A model generated the notes under the pieces. The model was not told the origin of the DNA. It saw only the letters and a list, made by a program, of their open reading frames with translations, and made no database searches. DNA of 64,000 nucleotides from the NCBI RefSeq assembly GCF_000499785.1, contig NZ_HG726019.1:506645-570644 (forward strand), in the 5' to 3' direction. The position numbers and the translations under genes are program-made. Shown in pieces: positions 25,920 through 35,392 of this stretch (positions are counted from its first letter, which is position 1; each line of letters begins with the position of its first letter). The stretch is from Bacteroides neonati. GTDB lineage: Bacteria > Bacteroidota > Bacteroidia > Bacteroidales > Bacteroidaceae.

Positions 25920-27584
25920 ATGCATAAAATAATTATTCTATATTCTTTTTTTGTTGGAAGCATCATTTGGACATCATGCTCTCCCTATCAAACAAATGCA
26001 AAAGTACTGACACGGGCTGATTCGTTAATGGAAACCCAACCTGATAGTGCATTAAACCTATTGAAAAGAATAAAGCAATCAGAGAGCTTCAACAAATCTG
26101 ACTATGCCTTATATGCTTTGCTATTTACACAAGCATTAGATAAAAACTATATTGAACACACCAGTGATTCTCTAATTAGTATCGCAGTAAACTACTATCA
26201 ACATGGTACCGATAAAAATAAACAAGCAAAAGCTTTCTTCTATTTAGGCCGTGTATATCAAGACACCGGCAATTTTCTTGGAGCCATTGAAGCATACCTA
26301 AAATCAATTGACGCGACACCTAGTAGCGAAGATCTATTGACATTAATCTATGATAATCTAGCCACATGTTATAAAAGCCAAAGACTCTATAATAAAGCAA
26401 AGCAAATGTTTTGGAAATCACATCAACTAAATAATAAACGTCCCAAAGAGAAGCTATATGCGATCCGGGGGATTGCCAGTATATACGCGCTTCAAGATAG
26501 TACACAAATGGCATTAAATTATTATCTGAAAGCACTATCAATGCTACGCAACACAAATGACTCTACCTGGATGTCGGCTATACTTTGCGACATTGCTCGA
26601 ACTTATGAAACCATAGGAATGCATAAAGAAGCCGAAGGGTATATAAACCAATCAATCGAATATACACCTAAAAATGAAAATGCTTCTGCTATCTATTTTT
26701 GGAAAGGAGAGATTCTATATGGGCTACTTGCTTATGACTCTGCAAGCTATTATCTAAAGAAAGCAACAGAAAGTTCAGACCTATACACACAAGCATCTAT
26801 TTACCGAACACTCTATCAATTACACACAGAAAAAGGAAATTATCAGCAAGCTATCCAATATAATGACACCGCACTATTATTATCTGATTCTTTACAAAAC
26901 CTTTTACACCACTCTCAATTAGAAGATATATTAAAAGAACATTCAATAGAAATATACAAACAAGAGCTTACAAATAAACACCAGAAAAGAATAGCTACAC
27001 TTATCATAGGAACCTTAGCTGTACTATTACTCATTACATCACTGACCGTTTATTTCTGTGTGGTAAATAAGAAAACCAAACTTCAGTTAAAGTTGCAAAT
27101 AATAAAACATCAAACAGAAAGTACATTATTCAAAAACAAATTGAGACACTTAATACGAGTACATCAAAATGACGAAGTTGAAAAAGAAAATATGCATAAT
27201 AAGCATATTCAACTATGGGCACAAATGATTGATGTATCTGCTAAGCTTTTTGAAACAACAATATCTCATCAAAAACTGTCAGCTTTGGAAACGATTAAAT
27301 TTAAACAAGAGAAGAAACTGACTATTGAAGAGATTAACCTAATTATACTAGACTTGAACAAAGCATTCAATACACCTTCTAGCATACTATCCGATATGTG
27401 CCCACGATTAACATCTGACGATTTACTTTATTGTATGCTTAGTTATCTAAAAACACCTACCAACACAATATGCCTTTGCATGCGAATTGGAAGCACACAA
27501 GCACTCACTCAAAGAAAACACCGAATAAAGAAGCAACTGGATTCAGCTGTTTTTAGTTACATCTTCGAGGCCAAGGCTACTTAA
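25920..27584 (+). CDS. TPR lipoprotein with membrane segment and degenerate HTH tail
   Basis: From 25920 the protein is 554 aa. It starts with a lipobox (IIWTSC, Cys20), followed by several tetratricopeptide repeats over about residues 60-330 (for example KAFFYLGRVYQDTGNFLGAIEAY). One membrane helix follows (TLIIGTLAVLLLITSLTVYF), then a coiled-coil and a C-terminal region (SDDLLYCMLSYLKTPTNTICLCMRI) that looks like a diverged LuxR-type HTH. This matches a Bacteroides family of membrane TPR regulators that often sit upstream of the genes they control. The gene is AT-rich compared with its neighbours. Confidence 0.75.
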   Translation: MHKIIILYSFFVGSIIWTSCSPYQTNAKVLTRADSLMETQPDSALNLLKRIKQSESFNKSDYALYALLFTQALDKNYIEHTSDSLISIAVNYYQHGTDKNKQAKAFFYLGRVYQDTGNFLGAIEAYLKSIDATPSSEDLLTLIYDNLATCYKSQRLYNKAKQMFWKSHQLNNKRPKEKLYAIRGIASIYALQDSTQMALNYYLKALSMLRNTNDSTWMSAILCDIARTYETIGMHKEAEGYINQSIEYTPKNENASAIYFWKGEILYGLLAYDSASYYLKKATESSDLYTQASIYRTLYQLHTEKGNYQQAIQYNDTALLLSDSLQNLLHHSQLEDILKEHSIEIYKQELTNKHQKRIATLIIGTLAVLLLITSLTVYFCVVNKKTKLQLKLQIIKHQTESTLFKNKLRHLIRVHQNDEVEKENMHNKHIQLWAQMIDVSAKLFETTISHQKLSALETIKFKQEKKLTIEEINLIILDLNKAFNTPSSILSDMCPRLTSDDLLYCMLSYLKTPTNTICLCMRIGSTQALTQRKHRIKKQLDSAVFSYIFEAKAT

Positions 27585-27689
27585 GCACAAGAAAAGGTTA
27601 TGTTACAAGAAAGGTGTATCTTGTTATAAATAAAACATATATATCTGATTATCAAACATATTAAAATCCATCTTTGTTATATTGTGTTA

Positions 27690-27720
27690 TTGCTTCAAGC
27701 TTTTGCAAATCCTATCTTTG
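27690..27720 (+). promoter_or_regulatory. Promoter of the DUF3244 operon
   Basis: TTG (27690-27692), 20 nt, then TATCTTTG (27713-27720) is a very good Bacteroides promoter 29 bp before the ATG at 27750. It is the strongest promoter in the AT-rich island and separates the TPR gene from the three genes that follow. Confidence 0.75.
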
Positions 27721-27749
27721 CTAAAACTAATTATTAAAAAAACACGATT

Positions 27750-28124
27750 ATGGCAAAGAAATTATTGATGTTATTTAGTTGTATGCTTGTGGCAATGTAT
27801 ACGTTTGCAATGCCTTTTTACACCAGAAAAGAGATTAAATTACATGTAGAAAAGAAAATCGAGCACCGTTCTGCAACCCTATCTTATCCATTACAGACAT
27901 TTGTCAATGGCTCACAATTAGAAATTAAAGTAAACTCTCCGATCAAAGATTTAACTGTATCAATCACTAACGCAATTAATGGCGAAGTTACCCATTACCA
28001 AATAGATAGCCATATCCAAACCGCCATGATTGATTTATACAACTCAGAGCCAAACGCTCAGTATATAATAGCATTCTACGCAGCAAATAGTCTCATATAT
28101 ACAGGAGAGTTCACCTTAAACTAA
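27750..28124 (+). CDS. DUF3244 domain-containing secreted protein
   Basis: The 124-aa protein has a signal peptide (about residues 1-20, ending TFAMPFY) and a single small beta-sandwich domain with the DUF3244 pattern: short strands such as SPIKDLTVSITNAINGEV and a C-terminal YTGEFTL strand. Function of the domain is unknown. In Bacteroides such genes are often next to a TPR regulator of the kind found upstream here. It is the first of three short-spaced genes. Confidence 0.72.
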   Translation: MAKKLLMLFSCMLVAMYTFAMPFYTRKEIKLHVEKKIEHRSATLSYPLQTFVNGSQLEIKVNSPIKDLTVSITNAINGEVTHYQIDSHIQTAMIDLYNSEPNAQYIIAFYAANSLIYTGEFTLN

Positions 28125-28129
28125 AGTGT

Positions 28130-29146
28130 ATGAAACAAATTAGTATATTAAAAGTGGCAATTACAATTGCCGCTTTAGCTTATTCCTTTTGCGCTTGCAA
28201 TGAGCATAAAAAAGCAATAATAATTGCTGAGATTGACGGGCAAGCAATATCGGAGAATGAACTAAACACACTCATAAAACAAGAGTTATTTGATGAGTTA
28301 ACACGAATATATGAGATTAAGAAAAAAGCTCTTGAGCAATTGATAAATGTGAAACTGATTCAAGCAATAGCCAATGAAAAACAGATGTCATATCAGCAGT
28401 TCATAGATTATTATACAGAGAATAAAATGAAGAACTGTGGTATAGATTCGCTATTGAAACAATATAAGATGTCTACTATCTTGCAACTTCGAGATACAAA
28501 TATGTATACGGTTCCCACTCACTCCCCAACAGCAGAATTTCCGCGATATTATCAATTGAAAGGAGCTATTATGAGCGAGCTCTTGGACTCCTTAAAAAGA
28601 GGAAAGGATATAAAACAATATTTATACCCCCCGAAAAGCCCTTCTATTGACTTAAGCAAGTTACATACTTACTATCGTGGAAATCAGAAGTCGGACGTTA
28701 CATTTATCACTATTTCTGATTTTGACTGCGAATCATGTATTCATTCGCACCGTTTATATGATTCTATATACAATAAGTATAAAGATAGGGTGAAGTTTGG
28801 GTATATACATTATTCAGCAATGCCTACTTTAGGACAAATAGCTAGCGATGCAGCCGATAGTCAGGGGAAATTCTGGAGTTTTCATGATTCACTATATGTG
28901 CACAAAGGCTATATTGATTCATCGGCAATTTTTAATATAGCAAAAAGTATTGGGCTCAACATAGATCAATTCAAAAAAGATATTAAACGGCAAGATCGAA
29001 AGAGCAAAATAGAAAGCACAATCAACCAATTGGTACTTAATGGTGTATATGCAACGCCAACAATCATGATTAACGGGCGATTGATTGTGGACTCAAATTC
29101 TAAAAAAGAAATTTGTCATCTGATTGATGAGGAATTAGCTAAATAG
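28130..29146 (+). CDS. Lipoprotein with SurA-like N-terminus and DsbA-like thioredoxin domain
   Basis: The 338-aa protein begins with a signal sequence and Cys21/Cys23 as possible lipid sites. Residues about 30-105 (EIDGQAISENELNTLI and onward) resemble the chaperone N-domain of SurA/PrsA-type proteins. The C-terminal half is a DsbA/thioredoxin_4 fold with the redox motif Cys200-Glu-Ser-Cys203 and the cis-Pro region ATPTIMINGRLI. The combination suggests an envelope oxidoreductase with a substrate-holding arm. It is 5 bp after the DUF3244 gene and 35 bp before a Cys-containing lipoprotein that may be its substrate (inference). Confidence 0.75.
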   Translation: MKQISILKVAITIAALAYSFCACNEHKKAIIIAEIDGQAISENELNTLIKQELFDELTRIYEIKKKALEQLINVKLIQAIANEKQMSYQQFIDYYTENKMKNCGIDSLLKQYKMSTILQLRDTNMYTVPTHSPTAEFPRYYQLKGAIMSELLDSLKRGKDIKQYLYPPKSPSIDLSKLHTYYRGNQKSDVTFITISDFDCESCIHSHRLYDSIYNKYKDRVKFGYIHYSAMPTLGQIASDAADSQGKFWSFHDSLYVHKGYIDSSAIFNIAKSIGLNIDQFKKDIKRQDRKSKIESTINQLVLNGVYATPTIMINGRLIVDSNSKKEICHLIDEELAK

Positions 29147-29181
29147 TAACTCAATTATTTATTCACTTAAAAAAAAGACTT

Positions 29182-30117
29182 ATGAAAAAAATTTTATTTC
29201 TTTGTTTGTGTGGCTTATTTTTCTCTTGTTCAGAAAATGATGAGCTACAAGAAACTATCAGCAGTGAAGATGCTGCCCTTCTTAATGAATTTAGAGATGT
29301 AGCCAATGGCTATGAATTAATGATTAAGGGATATACTCTTGACGAAGTGGAACAAGAAAAAGACGAAACACCACAAGAAAAAGAAAAAGCAACCTATGCT
29401 GAACCTTGGATGATTAAAGCAATACAGGATTACTCGAGTAAAACAGCTATGACGCCTATCAGTAAAACTAGAACTGATGCACAAGCTTATGGTGGCAGTG
29501 CCGATAGAGTGGGAATCTTTAAATACGGAAGTTGTGGAAACTATCGTGAGTTTGTCTATTTCATGGACTGCCAAGATGGTGGTGTTACTCGCTCATCTGG
29601 AAATGTGGGATCAACGACAGTTGATGGTAATGTTACTTTTCGATTCTGTTTAGTAGAACCAGGAAATTATGGGGGGGGAACTCTTCTTTTATATAATTAT
29701 AAGTGGACCCCTTCAGATGGAAGTGTGGACATTGTTAGAAGATACCATGACAATGAGGATCGAAGAAATAGCAATGAGATAAAAGATGATGGTGGATTAA
29801 CATCTACCGGGCCAAGTTCTTTTAGCCATAACACGGCCTTTGTTTGGAGATTTAGTGAAAGACCAGCAAGAAAAATGCCTTTTAGTTATGGTGTTTTAAG
29901 AAATAGTATTGCCCTAGCCCCAATCATGCCCATTTCGATAGTCATTGATGATGAAAATAGTAAAAATGGAAATGAAGCCATTATTTGGTCTCATATAGCA
30001 CTTAATCCAGTTGCAGGGTCAACATCAACCAGAGTGATGAACAACGGAGAAACTTTTAGAGGCATAACAGCTACATCTGATGGAGATACCAGCTATGCAT
30101 TGAGTATATATTATTAA
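29182..30117 (+). CDS. Unknown lipoprotein with repeated acidic Asn/Asp-Glu motifs
   Basis: The 311-aa protein has a lipobox (LFFSC, Cys16), a charged helical linker (about 50-80) and a beta-rich domain. Three Cys sit in GSCGNYREF, FMDCQDGG and FRFCLVE. Two related acidic motifs, YHDNEDRRNSNE and VIDDENSKNGNE, occur about 70 residues apart and look like an internal duplication, perhaps for metal binding. I do not recognise the family. Codon use is AT-rich like its upstream neighbours, and the three genes likely form one operon. It is followed by a terminator at 30186-30217. Confidence 0.7.
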   Translation: MKKILFLCLCGLFFSCSENDELQETISSEDAALLNEFRDVANGYELMIKGYTLDEVEQEKDETPQEKEKATYAEPWMIKAIQDYSSKTAMTPISKTRTDAQAYGGSADRVGIFKYGSCGNYREFVYFMDCQDGGVTRSSGNVGSTTVDGNVTFRFCLVEPGNYGGGTLLLYNYKWTPSDGSVDIVRRYHDNEDRRNSNEIKDDGGLTSTGPSSFSHNTAFVWRFSERPARKMPFSYGVLRNSIALAPIMPISIVIDDENSKNGNEAIIWSHIALNPVAGSTSTRVMNNGETFRGITATSDGDTSYALSIYY

Positions 30118-30185
30118 AACTGCTAAGAACCACTCATGACCTCAAAACATAGCAAGAATGCATATAAAAGCGTCATAAATAAAAT

Positions 30186-30221
30186 AATCACCCTCACCAT
30201 TGATTGTGAGGGTGATTTCGT
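30186..30221. terminator. Bidirectional terminator between convergent genes
   Basis: Perfect 12-bp arms AATCACCCTCAC (30186-30197) and GTGAGGGTGATT (30206-30217) with an 8-nt loop, T-flanked to the right and A-flanked to the left. It can end both the plus-strand island and the minus-strand glyS-FKBP unit. Confidence 0.8.
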
Positions 30222-30246
30222 AGAAGTAGAAGCTTCGCGCTACAAT

Positions 30247-30828
30247 TTACTTAAAGTAATCTTCTAGTATATCAAGTAACTGCATATCAAAGATCAATAC
30301 AGAATAACCAGGTATAGATTTTGCCCCTGCTTCTCCATACGCCATTTGCCAAGGCAAATAAACAGTCCAACGCTCGCCAACTCTCATTTGCTGCAAAGTT
30401 TCAATCCAACCGGTTATAGGAATCGCTACAGGAGGGTTAGTCATACTAATAGGATTAACCCAAAAATTGTTTGGTTTATCAAATGGACTAGGATTCTCTT
30501 CGGTAAAATTTTGATCAAACTTCTCACCTGTATAATATGTTCCACGATAAAAAACAGAAACAACATCTGGAATAACAGGACGCGCACCCGATGTATTCTC
30601 AGTTGTTACTTTATAATAAATCCTCATGTTCACATCAGTGAAAGGGACAAAATATTTCAAACCGCCATGGTCGGGCTTGGTATCGTATACATTCTGCAAC
30701 GAATCAAGAAAGGCCTGATTGCGTGGCTGCCAATTATCATACTTACCTGCCTCCTTTGTCTCTTCGCAAGAAGTAGTAAACAAAGCAACCAGCAATAGCA
30801 AAGGTAATAAATAGATTTTCTTATTCAT
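30247..30828 (-). CDS. FKBP-type peptidyl-prolyl isomerase lipoprotein
   Basis: The 193-aa protein is a lipoprotein (TTSC, Cys21) with an FKBP domain from about residue 80: VSVFYRGTYYTGEKFDQ, IPITGWIETLQQMRVGERWTVYLPWQMAYGEAG and the closing IFDMQLLDI. It should speed prolyl isomerisation of envelope proteins. It begins 11 bp after the glyS stop and is probably co-transcribed with it. Confidence 0.9.
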   Translation of the reverse strand: MNKKIYLLPLLLLVALFTTSCEETKEAGKYDNWQPRNQAFLDSLQNVYDTKPDHGGLKYFVPFTDVNMRIYYKVTTENTSGARPVIPDVVSVFYRGTYYTGEKFDQNFTEENPSPFDKPNNFWVNPISMTNPPVAIPITGWIETLQQMRVGERWTVYLPWQMAYGEAGAKSIPGYSVLIFDMQLLDILEDYFK

Positions 30829-30839
30829 GCGTTAATCGT

Positions 30840-32381
30840 TTATTGGAGTGTTTTCAACAGAGAGGTAATGCTCACTCTGTCGGCAATAATATTATTCAGT
30901 TCGGAGATAGCTACACGTTCTTGCTGCATGGTATCGCGGTTACGCAACGTTACGCAGTTGTCTTCGAGTGTCTGATGATCGACTGTTACACAGAACGGAG
31001 TACCGATGGCATCTTGACGGCGGTAACGCTTTCCGATACTGTCTTTCTCGTCGTACTGACAGTGGAAGTGGAACTTGAGGCTGTCGATAATTTCGCGTGC
31101 CTTCTCGGGCAATCCGTCTTTTTTCACCAACGGCATCACAGCCAACTTCACCGGAGCCAAGGCAGCAGGCAGCTTCAGTACCACACGGCTCTCGCCATTC
31201 TCTAACTGCTCTTCGCAATAAGAGGCACTCATGATGCTCAGGAACATACGGTCTACACCGATAGAGGTTTCGATCACGTAAGGCACGTATGATTCGTTCA
31301 GCTCGGGGTCGAAATATTTGATGCTCTTGCCCGAGAACTTCTCGTGCTGGGAAAGGTCGAAATTGGTACGCGAGTGAATACCCTCCACCTCTTTGAAACC
31401 AAAAGGCATAAGGAACTCAATATCGGTAGCGGCATTGGCATAGTGAGCCAATTTATCGTGATCGTGGAAGCGATAGTGATCGTCGCCAAAACCGAGGGCT
31501 TTGTGCCATTTCAAACGAGCTTCTTTCCACTTCGGGAACCATTCGAGTTCGGTGCCGGGCTTTACGAAAAACTGCATCTCCATCTGTTCGAACTCACGCA
31601 TACGGAAGATAAACTGACGGGCTACGATCTCGTTGCGGAAAGCTTTACCGATTTGAGCAATACCGAAAGGAATCTTCATGCGACCGGTTTTCTGAACGTT
31701 GAGGTAGTTCACAAAAATTCCTTGAGCCGTTTCGGGGCGAAGGTATATCTTGGTAGCACCATCGGCAGCAGCACCCATATCGGTAGAAAACATCAGGTTG
31801 AACTGACGCACCTCTGTCCAGTTTTTAGTACCGGAGATAGGGCAAACGATCTCTTCGTCGATGATGATCTGGCGAAGTTCTTCGAAATCACTATCGTTCA
31901 ATGCTTTGGCAAAGCGGGCGTGGAGTGCATCGCGCTTGGCTTGGTTATCAAGTACACGACCGTTGGTAGCGCGGAATTGAGCTTCGTCAAACGACTCGCC
32001 GAACTTTTTGGCAGCCTTGGTTACCTCTTTGTTCATCTTATCGTCGTACTTAGCCAACTGATCCTCGATCAACACATCGGCACGGTAGCGTTTTTTAGAG
32101 TCTTTGTTGTCAATCAACGGATCGCTGAAAGCATCAACGTGCCCGGAAGCTTTCCAAATAGTAGGGTGCATAAAAATGGCCGAGTCGATGCCGACAATGT
32201 TCTCGTGCAACAACACCATGCTGTCCCACCAGTATTTCTTAATGTTGTTCTTTAGTTCAACACCCATTTGACCGTAGTCATAGACTGCTCCGAGTCCGTC
32301 GTAAATATCACTTGAAGGGAATACAAAACCATATTCTTTGCAGTGCGATACTAATTTCTTAAAAACATCTTCTTGTGCCAT
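30840..32381 (-). CDS. glyS: Glycyl-tRNA synthetase, single-subunit type
   Basis: The 513-aa class II synthetase charges tRNA-Gly. Motif 2 (FRNEI within IGKAFRNEIVARQFIFRMREFEQMEMQFF) and motif 3 (ETSIGVDRMF) are present, with an anticodon-binding domain at the C-terminus. It is the alpha-2 type found in Bacteroidetes, eukaryotes and archaea, not the alpha-2/beta-2 form of many bacteria. A TATCTTTG box on the minus strand (32434-32441) lies 53 bp upstream. Confidence 0.96.
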   Translation of the reverse strand: MAQEDVFKKLVSHCKEYGFVFPSSDIYDGLGAVYDYGQMGVELKNNIKKYWWDSMVLLHENIVGIDSAIFMHPTIWKASGHVDAFSDPLIDNKDSKKRYRADVLIEDQLAKYDDKMNKEVTKAAKKFGESFDEAQFRATNGRVLDNQAKRDALHARFAKALNDSDFEELRQIIIDEEIVCPISGTKNWTEVRQFNLMFSTDMGAAADGATKIYLRPETAQGIFVNYLNVQKTGRMKIPFGIAQIGKAFRNEIVARQFIFRMREFEQMEMQFFVKPGTELEWFPKWKEARLKWHKALGFGDDHYRFHDHDKLAHYANAATDIEFLMPFGFKEVEGIHSRTNFDLSQHEKFSGKSIKYFDPELNESYVPYVIETSIGVDRMFLSIMSASYCEEQLENGESRVVLKLPAALAPVKLAVMPLVKKDGLPEKAREIIDSLKFHFHCQYDEKDSIGKRYRRQDAIGTPFCVTVDHQTLEDNCVTLRNRDTMQQERVAISELNNIIADRVSITSLLKTLQ

Positions 32382-32433
32382 TTTATATACTATGTTTTAC
32401 TTTTTAAATTATCCGAATTCAATAAAAACGCCA

Positions 32434-32441
32434 CAAAGATA
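32434..32441 (-). promoter_or_regulatory. -7 box of glyS
   Basis: The complement reads TATCTTTG, a full match to TAnnTTTG, with the transcript running leftward into glyS. The -33 element is unclear. Confidence 0.55.
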
Positions 32442-32525
32442 AAGATTTATATCCAATTCCGGGTAAACGGGCTACTTAATTTATCTTATTAATAGGCTTA
32501 TCATAAAAAGATTAAATAGTTGATG

Positions 32526-32647
32526 TATCTTTGCACGCAATGCGCAAAAGACCGTCAATAAAATGAGATATTCGAAAATAAATAACTAAATAGTGCATAA
32601 TTAGCTTTTTAATTTTGCTGATAGTCTCTATTATTTTTGTATTTTTG
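32526..32647 (+). promoter_or_regulatory. Two -7 boxes upstream of topoisomerase IV subunit A
   Basis: TATCTTTG (32526-32533) and TATTTTTG (32640-32647) both fit the -7 consensus; the second has a TTTG about 22 nt upstream (32614-32617). They lie 185 and 71 bp before the ATG at 32718. No gene is visible elsewhere in 32382-32717. Confidence 0.55.
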
Positions 32648-32717
32648 CCTGCACATCATCTTCACAATGATGCGAAAATGATAATTTGTTGTTAAAGAAA
32701 GAGGAACAATTGACACT

Positions 32718-35363
32718 ATGAGTGACGAGATCAACGAGCTAACCGAAGGACATTCTGACTATAAACCAGCAGACTCACACGATGAAAATGTAAAACATCA
32801 GCTTACAGGTATGTACCAGACGTGGTTTCTGGACTATGCCTCGTATGTGATTCTGGAACGTGCTGTGCCTCATCTCAATGATGGGCTCAAGCCTGTACAA
32901 CGGCGTATTCTGCATTCAATGAAGCGACTGGACGACGGACGCTATAACAAAGTGGCCAATATTGTAGGACACACCATGCAGTTTCACCCGCATGGCGATG
33001 CTTCGATTGGCGATGCTTTGGTGCAATTGGGACAAAAGGATTTGCTGGTCGACTGTCAGGGAAACTGGGGTAATATACTGACCGGAGACGGTGCAGCAGC
33101 CCCTCGTTATATCGAGGCGCGACTCTCGAAATTTGCCATCGATGTAGTGTTCAATCCGAAAACAACCGAATGGAAGCTTTCTTACGACGGGCGAAACAAA
33201 GAACCCATCACCCTCCCCGTAAAATTCCCCCTGCTACTGGCACAAGGGGTCGAGGGTATTGCCGTAGGACTCTCCTCTAAAATATTACCACATAACTACA
33301 ACGAGCTTTGCGACGCTTGTATCAAGTATTTGAAAGGCGAGCCATTCAAACTCTATCCCGACTTTCAGACCGGTGGATCGATTGATGTCTCGAAATACAA
33401 CGATGGCGAGCGTGGCGGTTCTGTGAAGGTACGGGCAAAAATAAATAAGATAGATAACAAAACACTATCTATCAATGAGATTCCCTACGGAAAAACAACC
33501 TCCTCGATTATTGAATCGATCTTGAAAGCGGTAGATAAAGGTAAAATAAAGATACGCAAGGTAGATGACAATACGGCAGCCAATGTAGAGATTCTGGTAC
33601 ATCTGGCTCCGGGAGTTTCATCGGACAAAACCATCGATGCGCTCTATGCCTTTACCGATTGTGAAGTAAGTATCTCTCCCAACTGTTGCGTGATCGACGA
33701 TCAAAAGCCACATTTCCTTACAGTTAGCTACGTGCTGCGCAAGTCGGCCGATAATACCCTCGGTTTACTTCGACAAGAATTGGAGATACGCAAAGCGGAG
33801 TTGCAGGAAAACCTTCACTTTGCCTCGCTCGAAAAGATATTTATCGAGCAACGCATCTATAAAGACAAAGAGTTTGAGCAGGCCAAAGACATGGATGCTG
33901 CTTGCGAACATATTGACAGCAGACTGGAGCCGTTCTATCCCCTCTTCATCCGCGAAGTAACCAAAGAAGATATCTTACGACTGATGGAGATCAAGATGGG
34001 ACGCATCCTGAAGTTCAACAGCGACAAGGCCGAAGAGCTCATTGCCCGCACCAAGGAAGATATTGCAGAGATCAACCACCACCTCGAAAACATCGTCACC
34101 TATACCATCAACTGGTATCAGATGTTGAAGGACAAATACGGAAAAAATTTCCCGCGCCGCACTGAGTTACGTAATTTCGATACCATCGAGGCAGCCAAAG
34201 TGGTAGAGGCGAACGAAAAGCTCTACATCAACCGTGAAGAGGGATTCGTAGGCACCTCGCTGAAGAAAGACGAGTTCGTGGCTTGTTGTTCGGATATAGA
34301 CGATATGATTATCTTCTTCCGCGATGGCAAATACCTCATTACGCCGGTAGCCGACAAGAAGTTTGTCGGGAAAAACGTGCAGCACGTCGATATCTTCAAG
34401 AAAAACGATAAACGAACCATCTACAACGTTGCCTATCGCGACGGAAAAGAGGGTACGACATACATCAAACGCTTTGCCGTAACGTCAATCGTTCGCGACC
34501 GCGAATATGACCTCACACTGGGCACTCCCGACTCGCGTATTACCTATTTCAGTGCCAACCCCAACGGAGAGGCCGAAATAATCAAAGTAACACTAAAGCC
34601 CAACCCGCGCGTACGTCGCATTATTTTTGAACGCGACTTCAGCGAAATTGGCATTAAGAGCCGACAAGCACAAGGAGTCATCCTAACCCGACTACCGGTG
34701 CATAAGATTGCATTGAAACAAAAAGGGGGATCGACCTTGGGAGGACGCAAGGTTTGGTTCGACCGCGACGTGCTACGTCTTAATTATGATGGCAGAGGCG
34801 AGTTCCTTGGCGAGTTTCAGAGCGACGACAGCATCTTGGTTGTGTTGAACAATGGCGATTACTACACCAGCAATTTCGACATAAGCAATCACTACGAAGA
34901 CAATGTAAGCATTATCGAGAAGTATGATCCCAATAAAATATGGACTGCCGCGCTGTATGATGCCGATCAGCAGAACTACCCTTACCTGAAGCGTTTCTGC
35001 TTTGAGGGAAGTGCACGAAAGCAGAACTATATGGGCGAAAACAAAAAGAATCAATTGATTCTGCTCACAGACGAATACTACCCACGGTTGGAAGTCGTTT
35101 TTGGTGAGCATGACAGTTTCCGCGACCCACTCCTGATTGATGCCGATGAGTTTATTGCCGTAAAGGGATTTAAGGCCAAAGGGAAACGCATCACCACATT
35201 TACTGTGGCAACGATCAATGAGTTAGAGCCGATCCGCTTCCCGGAACCACCGGCCGAAAAAGCGGAAGAGCCGGAAGAAGAGGCAGAAAACCTGGATCCG
35301 GATAGCGATAAAAGTGAAGGAGATATTATAGATGAAATTACCGGGCAGATGAAACTTTTTTGA
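32718..35363 (+). CDS. parC: DNA topoisomerase IV/gyrase subunit A
   Basis: The 881-aa protein is a type IIA topoisomerase A subunit. The catalytic Tyr131 lies in AAPRYIEARLSKFA, in the winged-helix domain after LKPVQRRILHSM and HTMQFHPHGDASIGDAL (the quinolone-resistance region). A C-terminal beta-pinwheel region follows, then an acidic Glu-rich tail. It works with a ParE/GyrB partner not found in this window. I favour topoisomerase IV because the gyrase box QRRGGRG-like is not seen. Two more genes follow closely. Confidence 0.93.
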   Translation: MSDEINELTEGHSDYKPADSHDENVKHQLTGMYQTWFLDYASYVILERAVPHLNDGLKPVQRRILHSMKRLDDGRYNKVANIVGHTMQFHPHGDASIGDALVQLGQKDLLVDCQGNWGNILTGDGAAAPRYIEARLSKFAIDVVFNPKTTEWKLSYDGRNKEPITLPVKFPLLLAQGVEGIAVGLSSKILPHNYNELCDACIKYLKGEPFKLYPDFQTGGSIDVSKYNDGERGGSVKVRAKINKIDNKTLSINEIPYGKTTSSIIESILKAVDKGKIKIRKVDDNTAANVEILVHLAPGVSSDKTIDALYAFTDCEVSISPNCCVIDDQKPHFLTVSYVLRKSADNTLGLLRQELEIRKAELQENLHFASLEKIFIEQRIYKDKEFEQAKDMDAACEHIDSRLEPFYPLFIREVTKEDILRLMEIKMGRILKFNSDKAEELIARTKEDIAEINHHLENIVTYTINWYQMLKDKYGKNFPRRTELRNFDTIEAAKVVEANEKLYINREEGFVGTSLKKDEFVACCSDIDDMIIFFRDGKYLITPVADKKFVGKNVQHVDIFKKNDKRTIYNVAYRDGKEGTTYIKRFAVTSIVRDREYDLTLGTPDSRITYFSANPNGEAEIIKVTLKPNPRVRRIIFERDFSEIGIKSRQAQGVILTRLPVHKIALKQKGGSTLGGRKVWFDRDVLRLNYDGRGEFLGEFQSDDSILVVLNNGDYYTSNFDISNHYEDNVSIIEKYDPNKIWTAALYDADQQNYPYLKRFCFEGSARKQNYMGENKKNQLILLTDEYYPRLEVVFGEHDSFRDPLLIDADEFIAVKGFKAKGKRITTFTVATINELEPIRFPEPPAEKAEEPEEEAENLDPDSDKSEGDIIDEITGQMKLF

Positions 35364-35392
35364 ATATAATTGTACCATACGCCGATGTACGA

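Noticed and set aside
31344..32255. 303-aa plus-strand frame inside glyS
   Set aside because: Antisense to class II synthetase motifs; no own signals.
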